64,000 nt of DNA from Ruminococcus sp. (GTDB taxonomy: Bacteria > Bacillota > Clostridia > Oscillospirales > Acutalibacteraceae): contig JAFRDE010000036.1 of the NCBI GenBank assembly GCA_017403985.1, forward strand, positions 1 through 64,000, given 5' to 3'. The number at the start of each line of letters is the position of its first letter. The first letter of the stretch is position 1. Positions 28,202 through 36,566 of the stretch are shown in pieces. The notes beneath the pieces are model-generated. The model was not told where the DNA came from, searched no databases, and was given only the letters and a program-made list of their open reading frames with translations. The position numbers were made by a program, and so were the translations under genes.

Positions 28202-29281
28202 ATGAACGAACAAAACAGACCGCGCATCTTCAAATTTGATACGGTAAAGCTGCTGGTCGTCGTACTGGTTGTCGTCGGCAGCTTTGCGGAGGAGTTCACC
28301 GACCGCAGCGATATGTTCCGCTCGTGGTTTATTTTCGTCAACTCTTTTACCGCTCCCCTGTACATCTTCCTCAGCGGTCTGTTCCAGAAAAAGTTCGAAA
28401 AGGGTCAGCGCCCGAACCTGCATAAAATCAGTTTTTACCTGATCCTCGGATATATACTGAAAATCGGTATCTTTTTGCTCAGGCGATGGAACGGCGAGGA
28501 CATCGGACTGGATATGTTCGGCGGCGCTACCATCGAATGGTACTTCTTCGTGATCGTGATGTACACAGTGACGGTCTGGCTTTTCAAAGGCGTACACCGC
28601 TACATCCTGCTGATCGGATCGTTGATTCTGGGCGTCGTTGCGGGATTTCTGCCGCTGGGCGACGAATTCTACCTGATGCGCTACTTTGTCTTTCTGCCCT
28701 TCTATATCGCGGGCTACAACCTGACGCCCGCAAGAGTCAGACGCTTCTCACACCGGTTAAACGTCAAATTAGCAGGAGCGGCATTTCTGATCATCTACTT
28801 CGTCCTGTGCTTCCGGGAGAGAGAGATCATCTATCCCCTGCGTATGCTGTTCACCGGACGCAACCCGTACAGCATCGTACCGATCGAGGGCTGCACCTTC
28901 TATCACCGCCTGCTGTGCTACGGCATCTCGGCGGTCATGATCATTTCGGTCATCGCCTGCATCCCCAACCGCAAGGTGCCGATTCTCACACACATGGGTC
29001 GCAACACGCTGGCAGTACTGTTCTGGCATTATCCGCTGGTGCTCCTGCTGTGGCATATCGGGGCGTTTGATATGCTGCTCCCGCTGGGCGATCCGCTGTG
29101 GAAGGTCACGGTCATCACGATCGCGATCGTCACGGCGCTGATACTGGCGCTGAGCATATTCAGCTGGCCGCTGAACAAGCTCCAAAAGCTGATCGACAAA
29201 ATACCGCTGATACCGTGCATCGTCATCGATCTCGTCATACTGGCGGCGGCGATCACGGTCAACATACTGGTACCGTATTAA
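28202..29281 (+). CDS. Acyltransferase 3 family membrane protein
   Basis: Integral membrane O-acyltransferase, 359 residues with about ten hydrophobic helices. The N-terminal FDTVKLLVVVLVVVGSF and the following FIFVNSFTAPLYIFLSGLFQ match the acyltransferase-3 fold (OatA/YeiB/fucose-4-O-acetylase group), which modifies cell-wall or surface polysaccharides. The usual catalytic His of the first helix (DxxRxxA/H) is not obvious, so activity is uncertain. ATG 28202 gives a better AGAGG spacing than ATG 28199. Confidence 0.75.
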   Translation: MNEQNRPRIFKFDTVKLLVVVLVVVGSFAEEFTDRSDMFRSWFIFVNSFTAPLYIFLSGLFQKKFEKGQRPNLHKISFYLILGYILKIGIFLLRRWNGEDIGLDMFGGATIEWYFFVIVMYTVTVWLFKGVHRYILLIGSLILGVVAGFLPLGDEFYLMRYFVFLPFYIAGYNLTPARVRRFSHRLNVKLAGAAFLIIYFVLCFREREIIYPLRMLFTGRNPYSIVPIEGCTFYHRLLCYGISAVMIISVIACIPNRKVPILTHMGRNTLAVLFWHYPLVLLLWHIGAFDMLLPLGDPLWKVTVITIAIVTALILALSIFSWPLNKLQKLIDKIPLIPCIVIDLVILAAAITVNILVPY

Positions 29282-29289
29282 TATAACGA

Positions 29290-29316
29290 TAAAGGCGCGG
29301 AGCTTATCCGCGCCTT
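29290..29316 (+). terminator. Terminator of acyltransferase gene
   Basis: AAGGCGCGGA-GCTTA-TCCGCGCCTT hairpin just after the stop codon; T tract is short. Confidence 0.55.
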
Positions 29317-29418
29317 CAGCTTGTCGAAAAATCAAACTGATCTTTTCAGGATGATTACTGAAAAGTATACTTTAAGCTGTTGCAAGCTGCTGCTATCTCA
29401 GGAAAACAGGAGTCCATT

Positions 29419-30093
29419 ATGAAAAGATTCAAGCAAATCCTTCTATTACTATCCTCTGTATTGCCGACGATATATACTGCGATCGCCGTGTTCTTTATCC
29501 TGTCCGATACCGTCGCGGCTCACTTCGGCGCGAACGGTATCCCCGACCGCTACGGCTCCAAATATGAAGCGTTTCTTCTGCCCGGAATCATTCTCGTCAT
29601 CAACATCGTATATTTCCTTATCAGAAAATTCGCACTGAAATCATCCGCCGATGAAGACAGCCGTACCGCACGCAGCATCGACATCGTCGACACAGTTGTT
29701 CTGTGTGTCAATCTGATGTTGAACGCCCTGTGCGTCATGGTCCTGATACTGATGAAGCATCCCGATATGATGACGGACGCCGAAAGCATCATCATGCCCG
29801 TCATTGCCGCTGTGATCGGCGTCATGTTCATCGTTATCGGCTGTATCATGCCCAAGACAAAGCCGAACAGCTTTGTCGGCATGCGCCTGAGCTGGTGCAT
29901 GGACAGCGACGAGCACTGGTACATCGCCAACCGCGCGGGCGGTATCGCGATGGTGACCTCGGGTATTGCAACCATCATTTCCGGTCTGATATTCCGTAAC
30001 GGATATTACGTCGTCGGCATGCTGCTTGCACTGATTATTTCATTAACGGTTGCAACTGTTTATTCTTATGCTATAATAAAGAAGAAGAAATGA
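29419..30093 (+). CDS. SdpI/DUF1648-type membrane protein
   Basis: A 224-residue membrane protein with five to six hydrophobic segments. The first part (about 10-65; HFGANGIPDRYGSKYEAFLLPG) is a DUF1648 domain, the second (about 130-180; KPNSFVGMRLSWCMDSDEHW) an SdpI-type domain. In Bacillus SdpI gives immunity to the toxin SdpC and signals to SdpR; here no toxin or sdpR is adjacent, so the role is open. ATG 29419 has AGGAG upstream. The next gene starts 15 bases downstream, suggesting an operon. Confidence 0.75.
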   Translation: MKRFKQILLLLSSVLPTIYTAIAVFFILSDTVAAHFGANGIPDRYGSKYEAFLLPGIILVINIVYFLIRKFALKSSADEDSRTARSIDIVDTVVLCVNLMLNALCVMVLILMKHPDMMTDAESIIMPVIAAVIGVMFIVIGCIMPKTKPNSFVGMRLSWCMDSDEHWYIANRAGGIAMVTSGIATIISGLIFRNGYYVVGMLLALIISLTVATVYSYAIIKKKK

Positions 30094-30108
30094 AAACGGA
30101 GACAGATT

Positions 30109-30822
30109 ATGAAGATATATCGGATCGCTGAAATGAATATCGCCGTACAGGCGCGTTATGAAGAAACCTATCTGTATATGCAGGACTTTCTGACCGACAG
30201 CGAGGACTATGAGCTGTATATCGAGCCGACCGACGAGATGATACGGCATGAAGCCGAATTGGGCGAAGAGATCCACGGAACAGCAGGCAGCATGTATATC
30301 TGCGAAGCGGTTGCGATCTTGCGCGTGATCTGCGATTATATCATCGACAAAAGCGGCTTCTTCCTGCACTGTTCCTGCCTGAAATACAAGGATGAGGCGA
30401 TCATCTTCACCGCGCCGTCCGGCACCGGCAAAAGCACCCATGCTTCGCTGTGGCGACAGCATTTCGGCGGCGAGGTCGTGATGATCAATGACGACAAACC
30501 ACTGGTACGCGAAAAGGACAGCAGATTCGTCATCTACGGCACGCCGTGGAACGGCAAACACGGTATCGGGTGCAATACGAGCGCGCCCGTCCGGGCGGTC
30601 GTGTTCCTGTCGCAGGCGACGGAGAATCAAGCCGCGCCGGTCGAGCCAATCGAAGCGATGACGCTCCTGCTGCAGCAGACAGTCCTGCCCACCGATAAAG
30701 CGCAGCTGTCAAAGCTGCTCGATATGCTCGGAAGGATGGTAGAGACCGTCCCGATGTACCGATTGGGCTGCACCATCAGCGATGAAGCGGTCACGACGAT
30801 ATACAATAAAATATATGGATAA
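30109..30822 (+). CDS. HprK-like P-loop ATPase/kinase
   Basis: A 237-residue protein whose central part resembles the HPr kinase/phosphorylase C-terminal domain and phosphoenolpyruvate carboxykinase-like kinases. Walker A PSGTGKST is at 103-110, followed by HASLWRQHFGGEVVMINDDKP with a DDKP acidic pair as in HprK (INDD). It lacks the HprK N-terminal domain and the long HprK signature, so HPr is not a safe substrate. Relatives often neighbour PqqD-like or peptide-modification genes; none is seen here. It overlaps the following RAYT gene by eight bases. Confidence 0.65.
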   Translation: MKIYRIAEMNIAVQARYEETYLYMQDFLTDSEDYELYIEPTDEMIRHEAELGEEIHGTAGSMYICEAVAILRVICDYIIDKSGFFLHCSCLKYKDEAIIFTAPSGTGKSTHASLWRQHFGGEVVMINDDKPLVREKDSRFVIYGTPWNGKHGIGCNTSAPVRAVVFLSQATENQAAPVEPIEAMTLLLQQTVLPTDKAQLSKLLDMLGRMVETVPMYRLGCTISDEAVTTIYNKIYG

Positions 30823-31306
30823 CAATAATAAACTTCCGACAAGAAAACAAATCCGCATGCCGGAGTATGATTACAATTCAAACGGAGCGTATTTTATCAC
30901 GGTGTGTGTCAAGGACAGGAAACCGATATTATCGAAGATTTCCGTAGGGACGACCATTGGTCGTCCGCCTGATGTCGTTTTGACAAAATACGGACGCGTT
31001 GTGAAAGATGCCATTCACAGCATTGAAACGATTTACCCATCTGTGCATGTGGACAACTACGTCATCATGCCAAATCATATCCATCTTTTGCTCTTCCTCT
31101 ACTGCGACGACGGACGAGCAATGCTCGTCCCTACGGTATCGCGCGTCATCCAACAACTAAAGGGTGCTGTAACCAAACGTATCGTGTTCCCTATCTGGCA
31201 AACCCGATTTTATGACCATGTAATCCGATCGGATAATGATTACCGCGAAAAATACCTCTACATCGACAATAATCTCGCTCGTTGGGCGGAAGATGAATAC
31301 TATTGA
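30815..31306 (+). CDS. REP-associated tyrosine transposase (RAYT)
   Basis: A Y1-type HUH transposase of the RAYT/TnpA-REP family, expected to cut and move REP palindromes as single strands. 163 residues. The N-terminal RMPEYDYNSNGAYFITVCV, the HUH motif MPNHIHLLL (His88, His90) and the C-terminal FYDHVIRSDNDY...YIDNN with candidate catalytic Tyr are all present. Two REP-like palindromes are read in frame inside the gene: codons 44-52 (VGTTIGRPP) and 99-107 (DGRAMLVPT). Neither breaks the frame, and both lie away from the HUH motif. Start at ATG 30815; no strong ribosome site, so it may be coupled to the upstream gene. Confidence 0.85.
   Translation: MDNNNKLPTRKQIRMPEYDYNSNGAYFITVCVKDRKPILSKISVGTTIGRPPDVVLTKYGRVVKDAIHSIETIYPSVHVDNYVIMPNHIHLLLFLYCDDGRAMLVPTVSRVIQQLKGAVTKRIVFPIWQTRFYDHVIRSDNDYREKYLYIDNNLARWAEDEYY
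30944..30968. repeat. REP-like palindrome inside RAYT gene (first)
   Basis: GTAGGGACGACCATTGG followed by TCGTCCGC, identical over 25 bases to the copy at 12783-12807. Confidence 0.85.
31111..31134. repeat. REP-like palindrome inside RAYT gene (second, inverted)
   Basis: CGGACGAGCAATGC followed by TCGTCCCTAC, one base different from the copy at 12867-12890. Confidence 0.85.
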
Positions 31307-31308
31307 CA

Positions 31309-31345
31309 AAGAAACGACCCGACAACACTGTCAGGTCGTTTCTTT
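31309..31345. terminator. Bidirectional terminator
   Basis: AAGAAACGACC and GGTCGTTTCTT form an 11-bp stem between the converging RAYT and DegV genes, with T/A runs on both sides. Confidence 0.75.
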
Positions 31346-31362
31346 TACACATTATACAAAAA

Positions 31363-32223
31363 TTATTTCGTCATAAACAGGACGCCGAGGGTGTTAGGTC
31401 CGCAATGGCTGGAAATCGTGCAGGACGCGCGGGTGACAAACACCTCTTTGAAGAGATTCTTCGCCTTCAATGCCTCAACTACCGCGTCGACGTATTCCTG
31501 ATTAGCGCCCGCGTGGGTAACGAACACACGGTCGGTGTCGATATTCTCGTACTTGTTGATGGTGTCCTCCATGTACTGGATCAGCACCTTGTCGTACTTG
31601 CCGCGGTACTTTTTGCCGACGCCCATCGAACCGCCGTCGTCGTTATGCACCTCGATCGAGGGCTTGAGACTCAACAGGTTCGCGCCGAGCATGGCGACCG
31701 CGGAACATCTGCCGCCCGCGTGCATGAAGTCGAGGCGGTCAAGCACGAAGGACGCATGCGCATGAGGCACCATCGCGCTTACCTTGTTATAGATCTCTTC
31801 GGCGGAAAGTCCCTCGTCGCGCAGCTCGCACGCCTTGATGACCAACAGACCGGAGCCGGAGCTGAGGTTCTGGGTATCTATGGAAAAGACTCTGCCCGGG
31901 AATTCCTGAGAAGCTAATACGCTGCTCTGGTGAGTCACGCTCAACTTGGAGCCGAGGCTCAGATGCACGACGTCAAAGCCCTTGTCGATAAACTGCTTGA
32001 AGAAGTCGGTGTATTCGCCGACGCTGCCCGCTGTGGTGTGCGGAAGCTCCTTGGTCTTATAGAAGATCTTATACAGCTCTTCGGGGGTGATATTCACCCA
32101 GTCCTCGTAGCTCTTGCCGCCGATCACGATATGCAGCGGGATGGTCGTTACATCATAGCGATGCTCCAGATCCCAGTTAAGATCGCAGGTAATGTCCGAA
32201 GTAATAACAACTTTATTGCTCAT
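31363..32223 (-). CDS. DegV family fatty-acid-binding protein
   Basis: A 286-residue DegV protein; the family binds fatty acids (FakB-type) and hands them to the kinase FakA for phosphorylation and phospholipid synthesis. TSDITCDL near 9-16 and the conserved SLKPSIEVHNDDGG near 185-198 mark the lipid pocket, and the C-terminal SSHCGPNTLGVLF is typical. GGAGG precedes ATG 32223. No fakA gene is adjacent. Confidence 0.9.
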   Translation of the reverse strand: MSNKVVITSDITCDLNWDLEHRYDVTTIPLHIVIGGKSYEDWVNITPEELYKIFYKTKELPHTTAGSVGEYTDFFKQFIDKGFDVVHLSLGSKLSVTHQSSVLASQEFPGRVFSIDTQNLSSGSGLLVIKACELRDEGLSAEEIYNKVSAMVPHAHASFVLDRLDFMHAGGRCSAVAMLGANLLSLKPSIEVHNDDGGSMGVGKKYRGKYDKVLIQYMEDTINKYENIDTDRVFVTHAGANQEYVDAVVEALKAKNLFKEVFVTRASCTISSHCGPNTLGVLFMTK

Positions 32224-32268
32224 GTTCAGCCTCCGTCGCGGTTTTTTACAAAATCCGCAATTTAGTAA

Positions 32269-32297
32269 TTGTAAGTGACAAAAAACAATGTTATACT
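32269..32297 (+). promoter_or_regulatory. Promoter candidate for GH31 gene
   Basis: TTGTAA, 17-base spacer, TATACT; leader of about 100 bases to ATG 32401. Confidence 0.45.
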
Positions 32298-32400
32298 GAG
32301 TCTATGCAGCACGATATCCCGAATAACTTATCCGATCGGCGTGCTCTAACTTATTAATTATACAACGAACTATCAAAAAAATCAAGTGCGAGGTATGGCC

Positions 32401-34281
32401 ATGATCAAACGATTCAACTTCTCCCCCATCATTAACACCGGAGCTGTCGTGAAAGAACTGCCGTATGACAGCGGAAATCCCGTACCCTTTACCCTGAAAA
32501 ACAACGCCTTTTCCCTCGATATGGACGCAAAGACCCGTATCTACGGATTAGGCGAGACCGTCCGCGGGATCAACAAACGCGGGTGGATCTATGAGAGCTG
32601 GTGCACCGACGAGCCCTTTCACAACGAGGACAAGCGCTCTCTGTACGGCGCGCATAACTTCATCCTCGTCGACGGCAAGGAGCGCTTCGGCGCGTTCTTC
32701 GATACGCCGGGAAAGATCACCTTTGACCTCGGCTATACCGACAGCGACAGGATCGTCATCACACCGGAAAGCTTCGCGCTCGATCTGTACATCGTCACAG
32801 GCGACAGCCTGAAAGCCATCGTCGCCGAATTCCGCGCGCTGATCGGCAAGAGCTATATCCCTCCGCTGTGGGCGTTCGGTTACGGTCAGAGCCGCTGGGG
32901 TTACGTCACGGAGAAGGATATCAGAGAGTGCGCCGACAACTACGAAAAAGCCGGTATCCCGCTGGACATGCTGTACCTCGACATCGACTATATGGACAGC
33001 TTCAAGGATTTTTCCGTCCATCCCGAGCGTTTCCCCGACCTCAAAGCCTTTGCCGCGGAAATGAAAGAACGCGGGATTCGGCTTATCCCCATCATCGACG
33101 CGGCGGTCAAAAAGCAGGACGGCTACAGCGTTTATGACGAGGGACACGAAAAGGGCTATTTCTGTAAGGATGAGAACGGAGAGGATTTCGTAGTGGGCGT
33201 ATGGCCCGGCAAAAGCGTCCTGCCCGACTTTCTCAATCCCGAGGCGGCTCGCTGGTTCGGCATGAAGTATAAAGCGCTCACCGATAGGGGGATCGAGGGC
33301 TTTTGGAACGATATGAACGAGCCCGCGCTGTTCTACAGCGAAAAGGGTATGGATCACGCGATCGATGAGGTGAAAAAGCTCGACGGCGGCGAGCTGGACT
33401 CTCTGCGCTTTTTCGGCGTGCGGGACGTCCTCATCAAGCTGCAAAACAACGCCGACGACTACAAGAGCTTTTATCACAACGCTCCCGAGGGTAAATTCAG
33501 GCACTACGACGTACACAATCTCTACGGCTACAACATGACCAAAAGCGCATATGACGCGCTTTGCGAGCTTCGTGACGAACCGTCGCTCTTATTCTCCCGC
33601 GCTTCCTATATCGGCGCGCACCGTTACGGCGGCGTATGGACAGGCGACAACCACGCGTGGTGGAAGCATATCCTCCAAAGCCTGCAGCAGATGCCCGGCA
33701 TGAACATGTGCGGCTTTTTGTACAGCGGCAGTGATATCGGCGGCTTCAACGGCAACTGTACGCGCGACCTCCTGATCCGCTGGATGAGCTTCGCCGTCTT
33801 TACCCCGCTGATGCGTAATCACTCCGCCTTCGGCACGCGCCGTCAGGAGGCTTTCGCCTTCGGCGATACCGAGGCGTTCCGTCATATCATCGGGCTGAGA
33901 TACCGGCTGATCCCCTATCTGTACAGCGAATTCGTCAAGGCGGCAGAGAATGACGCGATGTTCTTCCGTCCGCTTGCCTTTGATTATGAGGAGGATGAGA
34001 TCGTCGCGACGGTTGAAGATCAGCTGATGGTCGGCGACAGCATGATGATCGCGCCCGTCTATGTCCAGAACGCTGTCGGAAGGCATGTTTACCTTCCCGA
34101 AAAAATGGAGCAGATACGGATGCACGAGGGCTATATTTCTACAGAAGAATTAAATACCGGCTGGCATTATGTGGATATCCCGCTCGGAGACGTCGTGTTT
34201 TTCACCAAGTCCCCCATTCCCCTCGCAAAGCCCGCGATGAATACAAGCGAGCTGGATTTGGAGAATGTAGAATTTATTTAA
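32401..34281 (+). CDS. Glycoside hydrolase family 31 (alpha-glucosidase-like)
   Basis: Retaining alpha-glycosidase of GH31, 626 residues, no signal peptide, so probably cytoplasmic, acting on imported oligosaccharides. The N-terminal galactose-mutarotase-like domain (about 1-140) is followed by the TIM barrel with LYLDIDYMDSFKDFS. The nucleophile is Asp304 in FWNDMNEP, and the acid/base candidate is Asp416 in WTGDNHAWW. Substrate (glucoside or xyloside) cannot be fixed. ATG 32401 sits six bases after GAGGT; GTG 32386 and ATG 32395 are poorer. Standalone gene. Confidence 0.92.
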   Translation: MIKRFNFSPIINTGAVVKELPYDSGNPVPFTLKNNAFSLDMDAKTRIYGLGETVRGINKRGWIYESWCTDEPFHNEDKRSLYGAHNFILVDGKERFGAFFDTPGKITFDLGYTDSDRIVITPESFALDLYIVTGDSLKAIVAEFRALIGKSYIPPLWAFGYGQSRWGYVTEKDIRECADNYEKAGIPLDMLYLDIDYMDSFKDFSVHPERFPDLKAFAAEMKERGIRLIPIIDAAVKKQDGYSVYDEGHEKGYFCKDENGEDFVVGVWPGKSVLPDFLNPEAARWFGMKYKALTDRGIEGFWNDMNEPALFYSEKGMDHAIDEVKKLDGGELDSLRFFGVRDVLIKLQNNADDYKSFYHNAPEGKFRHYDVHNLYGYNMTKSAYDALCELRDEPSLLFSRASYIGAHRYGGVWTGDNHAWWKHILQSLQQMPGMNMCGFLYSGSDIGGFNGNCTRDLLIRWMSFAVFTPLMRNHSAFGTRRQEAFAFGDTEAFRHIIGLRYRLIPYLYSEFVKAAENDAMFFRPLAFDYEEDEIVATVEDQLMVGDSMMIAPVYVQNAVGRHVYLPEKMEQIRMHEGYISTEELNTGWHYVDIPLGDVVFFTKSPIPLAKPAMNTSELDLENVEFI

Positions 34282-34410
34282 TACTGAAAACTTAAGACTG
34301 AATAATGAATAATGTATGGCGGGACACCCGCACCGAAAATATAATTGACCGAGCAGTGCGAGAAACCGCCATTATTCATTCTACAGTTTTTCATTCTTCA
34401 GTTTTCAGTA
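34282..34410. repeat. Inverted-arm repeat element after GH31 gene
   Basis: Left arm TACTGAAAACTTAAGACTGA then ATAATGAATAATG; right arm CATTATTCATTC then TTCTTCAGTTTTCAGTA; central palindrome GGCGGGACACCCGC. Arms are inverted copies of about 35 bp. Confidence 0.7.
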
Positions 34411-34412
34411 AA

Positions 34413-34437
34413 AAAGCTCCCCCTTTCGGAGGAGCTA
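34413..34437 (-). terminator. Terminator of pduL
   Basis: AGCTCC...GGAGCT stem; minus strand continues TTTTTTACTG. Confidence 0.65.
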
Positions 34438-34449
34438 AAGCTTCAGTCT

Positions 34450-35022
34450 TTACAGAATGATCTCGCCGTCTGTGGTACCCATCAAGCCTGCCGCGTTCGC
34501 CTCATCGGTATCGAGGTGGACAGCCGGGAAGTACTTGGGAGATACGCGGACGATCACATCGTCGAAGATAACTTTTCTGCCGTTGTCGCCGACAGCGACC
34601 TTGACGATCTGCTTATCCTCAACGCCGTACTCGGCAGCGCTTTCGGGAGTCATATGAACATGGCGCTGAGCGACGATCACGCCGTGATCGATCTCGACCT
34701 CGCCCTCGGGTCCGCGCAGGATGCAGCCGGGGGTACCCGCCAGATCGCCGGACTCACGGATCACGCCGACGACGCCGAGCTTACGGGTCTCGGTCATGGA
34801 GATCTCTACCTGATCCTCAGGACGGAAGGGTCCGAGGATGGACATAGTGATCTCGCCCTTGGAGCCTACAACTGTCACCTTCTCGGTGCAGGCGAACTGT
34901 CCGGGCTGGGAAAGGTCTTTCTTGTTGGTCAGGGTCTTGCCCTCGCCGAACAGGGTCGCGAAGGTCTCTGCGGTCACGTGAAGATGGTGAGCGGAAGTCT
35001 CAACCATAATTGTCGATTTCAT
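34450..35022 (-). CDS. pduL: Phosphate acyltransferase PduL
   Basis: Phosphotransacylase converting acyl-CoA to acyl-phosphate (acetyl or propionyl), 190 residues, unrelated to Pta. The two half-domains carry the metal-binding histidines HHLHV (about 12-16) and RHVHM (about 120-124), with GPFRPEDQVEISMTE between. The shell-targeting extension of microcompartment PduL is absent and no shell genes are nearby, so a free cytosolic role in acetate formation is likely. Promoter TTGAAA-17-TATGAT at 35078-35106. Confidence 0.9.
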   Translation of the reverse strand: MKSTIMVETSAHHLHVTAETFATLFGEGKTLTNKKDLSQPGQFACTEKVTVVGSKGEITMSILGPFRPEDQVEISMTETRKLGVVGVIRESGDLAGTPGCILRGPEGEVEIDHGVIVAQRHVHMTPESAAEYGVEDKQIVKVAVGDNGRKVIFDDVIVRVSPKYFPAVHLDTDEANAAGLMGTTDGEIIL

Positions 35023-35077
35023 AATCATTACCACCAATCATAATATAGTTCATGGCACATAGTCCATGCTCATCTTT

Positions 35078-35106
35078 ATCATACATGATATCGCGGCGGA
35101 TTTCAA
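35078..35106 (-). promoter_or_regulatory. Sigma-A promoter of pduL
   Basis: Minus strand TTGAAA, 17 bases, TATGAT, 56 bases from the ATG. Confidence 0.6.
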
Positions 35107-35134
35107 CATTTAATTAGAATTAAGGTGAATTAAT

Positions 35135-35707
35135 ATGTCAACTTGGCAGGAAATCGAATCAAAATGCATGAACTGCACCGGATGCCGCCTGTGCGAAAAG
35201 CGGACAAACGTCGTATTCGGCGTTGGGAATCCGCACGCGCGCGTGATGTTTATCGGCGAAGGTCCGGGCGAACAGGAGGATATACAGGGCGAGCCGTTCG
35301 TCGGCAGAGCGGGACAGCTGCTCGATAAGATGCTGTACGCCGTCGACCTCGACCGTCATAAAAATATCTATATCACCAACATCGTCAAGTGCCGCCCACC
35401 CATGAACCGCGACCCGCAGGAGGACGAACAGGACAGCTGTATCGGGTACCTGAGGGAACAGACGCGGCTGATCCGTCCGAAGATCATCGTCACGCTCGGC
35501 AGGATCGCGGGCATGAAGCTGATCAAGCCGGATCTGCGCATCACCCGCGAACACGGCACGATCATCGAGCGCAAGGGGATCTATATGATGCCGATGCTCC
35601 ATCCGGCGGCGCTGCTGAGAAATCAAAGCCAGATGGAAGGCGCGTTCAATGACTTTTTAATTCTTCGAGAGAAAATAAAAGAAGTTTGTCCCGAAGTATA
35701 TCAGTGA
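35135..35707 (+). CDS. Type 4 uracil-DNA glycosylase (4Fe-4S)
   Basis: Removes uracil from DNA in base-excision repair. 190 residues. The cluster ligands are in CMNCTGCRLC (Cys14 and Cys17 region) with further Cys in VKCRPP and SCIGYL; the active-site motif GEGPGEQED near 41-49 and the HPAALLRN segment near 153-160 fit family 4 UDG. AAGGTG precedes ATG 35135. Standalone gene. Confidence 0.92.
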   Translation: MSTWQEIESKCMNCTGCRLCEKRTNVVFGVGNPHARVMFIGEGPGEQEDIQGEPFVGRAGQLLDKMLYAVDLDRHKNIYITNIVKCRPPMNRDPQEDEQDSCIGYLREQTRLIRPKIIVTLGRIAGMKLIKPDLRITREHGTIIERKGIYMMPMLHPAALLRNQSQMEGAFNDFLILREKIKEVCPEVYQ

Positions 35708-35713
35708 CCGGTG

Positions 35714-35856
35714 GTAGGGTACGGCGGTTTCCGACGTACCGCGGCAGAACGTTAGTTTACGATCCGGCGTCCGTCAAGGAGAAGTCATTCATCTGCTTCG
35801 CTGTAAATGACACATATCACCGACGTTACGGGACGTCGGCGAGCGCCGTCCCCTAC
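35714..35856. repeat. Inverted pair of REP-like palindromes
   Basis: GTAGGGTACGGCGG...GTACCGCGG (35714-35744) and GGGACGTCGGCG...GCCGTCCCCTAC (35829-35856). Both begin/end with GTAGGG, like the 12.8-kb pair, but the inner palindromes differ. Confidence 0.65.
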
Positions 35857-35889
35857 AATTGCAACTATCAACTGACGAGCCCTACCTAC

Positions 35890-35921
35890 AAAAAAAGCTG
35901 ACCGCACAGGTCAGCTTTTTC
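35890..35921. terminator. Bidirectional terminator
   Basis: AAAAAAGCTGACC-GCACA-GGTCAGCTTTTT between converging genes. Confidence 0.8.
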
Positions 35922-36206
35922 TCATGATTTCAGCGCTCTTTCCAGCCAGACGTCGGCGATGTCGAGGGCGACATACAGACCGCTCTTTTCACTGGACTTG
36001 ACGAGTTGTTTGCGGGGGCTCAGATCAGGGTCGGTGCAAAGCAGCTGGATCACTACCTTATCCGCGATCTCGCTATCCCCTACCTTCTTCTTGGTCTTTA
36101 TCTGCATCCTGATGACAAACCGGTCCGCCATGCTGCCGTAATACAGCTCGTCGCCGCAACGAACCAAAGGCTTGCCCTTATAGGTCGAAAATTCCTTTTC
36201 AGCCAA
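35922..36206 (-). CDS. Conserved-looking protein of unknown function after ireB
   Basis: A 94-residue soluble protein I do not recognise (MAEKEFSTYKGKPLVRCGD at its start). It is mixed alpha/beta in character with no signal or membrane segment. The TTG at 36206 gives AAGGGA nine bases upstream; an earlier in-frame TTG at 36215 has no spacing. It follows ireB by 40 bases and probably shares its promoter. In related genomes ireB is usually followed by ruvX; this gene is not ruvX. Confidence 0.6.
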   Translation of the reverse strand: MAEKEFSTYKGKPLVRCGDELYYGSMADRFVIRMQIKTKKKVGDSEIADKVVIQLLCTDPDLSPRKQLVKSSEKSGLYVALDIADVWLERALKS

Positions 36207-36246
36207 TGGAATCAATCCCTTCGTATAAGTTTATGTACCCGTGGAA

Positions 36247-36495
36247 TCAGGTAATATTCAGGTAAGACTTCACCATCGCCTCGAGCAGGTCGTCGCGGTC
36301 GATCTTACTGATGATATTACGCGCGTTGCCGTATGTCGTAATATAAGTGGGATCCTCGCTGAGGATGTAGCCGACGATCTGATTGATGGGGTTATAGCCC
36401 TTCTTTTTCAGCGCGTTGTACACGGTGGTCAGCGCATCTTTCATTTCGTCGTCACGGTTGCCATTCAAAGAGAATACCATTGTCTTATCTAACAT
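36247..36495 (-). CDS. ireB: IreB family regulatory phosphoprotein
   Basis: UPF0297/DUF965 family, 82 residues. In Enterococcus IreB is a small dimer phosphorylated on threonine by the kinase IreK and tunes wall-stress resistance. GYNPINQIVGYILSEDPTYI (about 34-53) is the family signature; threonines in MLDKTMVF near the N-terminus match the phosphorylated region. GGAGG precedes ATG 36495; promoter TTGCAT-17-TATAAT at 36528-36556. No kinase gene is in the window. Confidence 0.92.
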   Translation of the reverse strand: MLDKTMVFSLNGNRDDEMKDALTTVYNALKKKGYNPINQIVGYILSEDPTYITTYGNARNIISKIDRDDLLEAMVKSYLNIT

Positions 36496-36527
36496 ACAAA
36501 CACCTCCGTAGATACTTAATCGATAGT

Positions 36528-36556
36528 ATTATACACTATTGTTGGAAATAATGCAA
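36528..36556 (-). promoter_or_regulatory. Sigma-A promoter of ireB
   Basis: Minus strand TTGCAT, 17 bases, TATAAT. Confidence 0.75.
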
Positions 36557-36566
36557 GCACAAAATC

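Noticed and set aside
28486..29070. 194-codon frame inside the acyltransferase gene, same strand
   Set aside because: Arg/His-rich, no hydrophobic helices or ribosome site; a frame-shifted shadow, unlike the nested relaxase gene, which has natural composition and a start signal.
29419..30093. Complete SdpC/SdpI toxin-immunity operon
   Set aside because: Only an SdpI-like gene is present; neighbours are an acyltransferase and an HprK-like ATPase, with no toxin or SdpR-type regulator.
34450..35022. Bacterial microcompartment locus
   Set aside because: PduL lacks the encapsulation extension and no shell-protein genes occur nearby.
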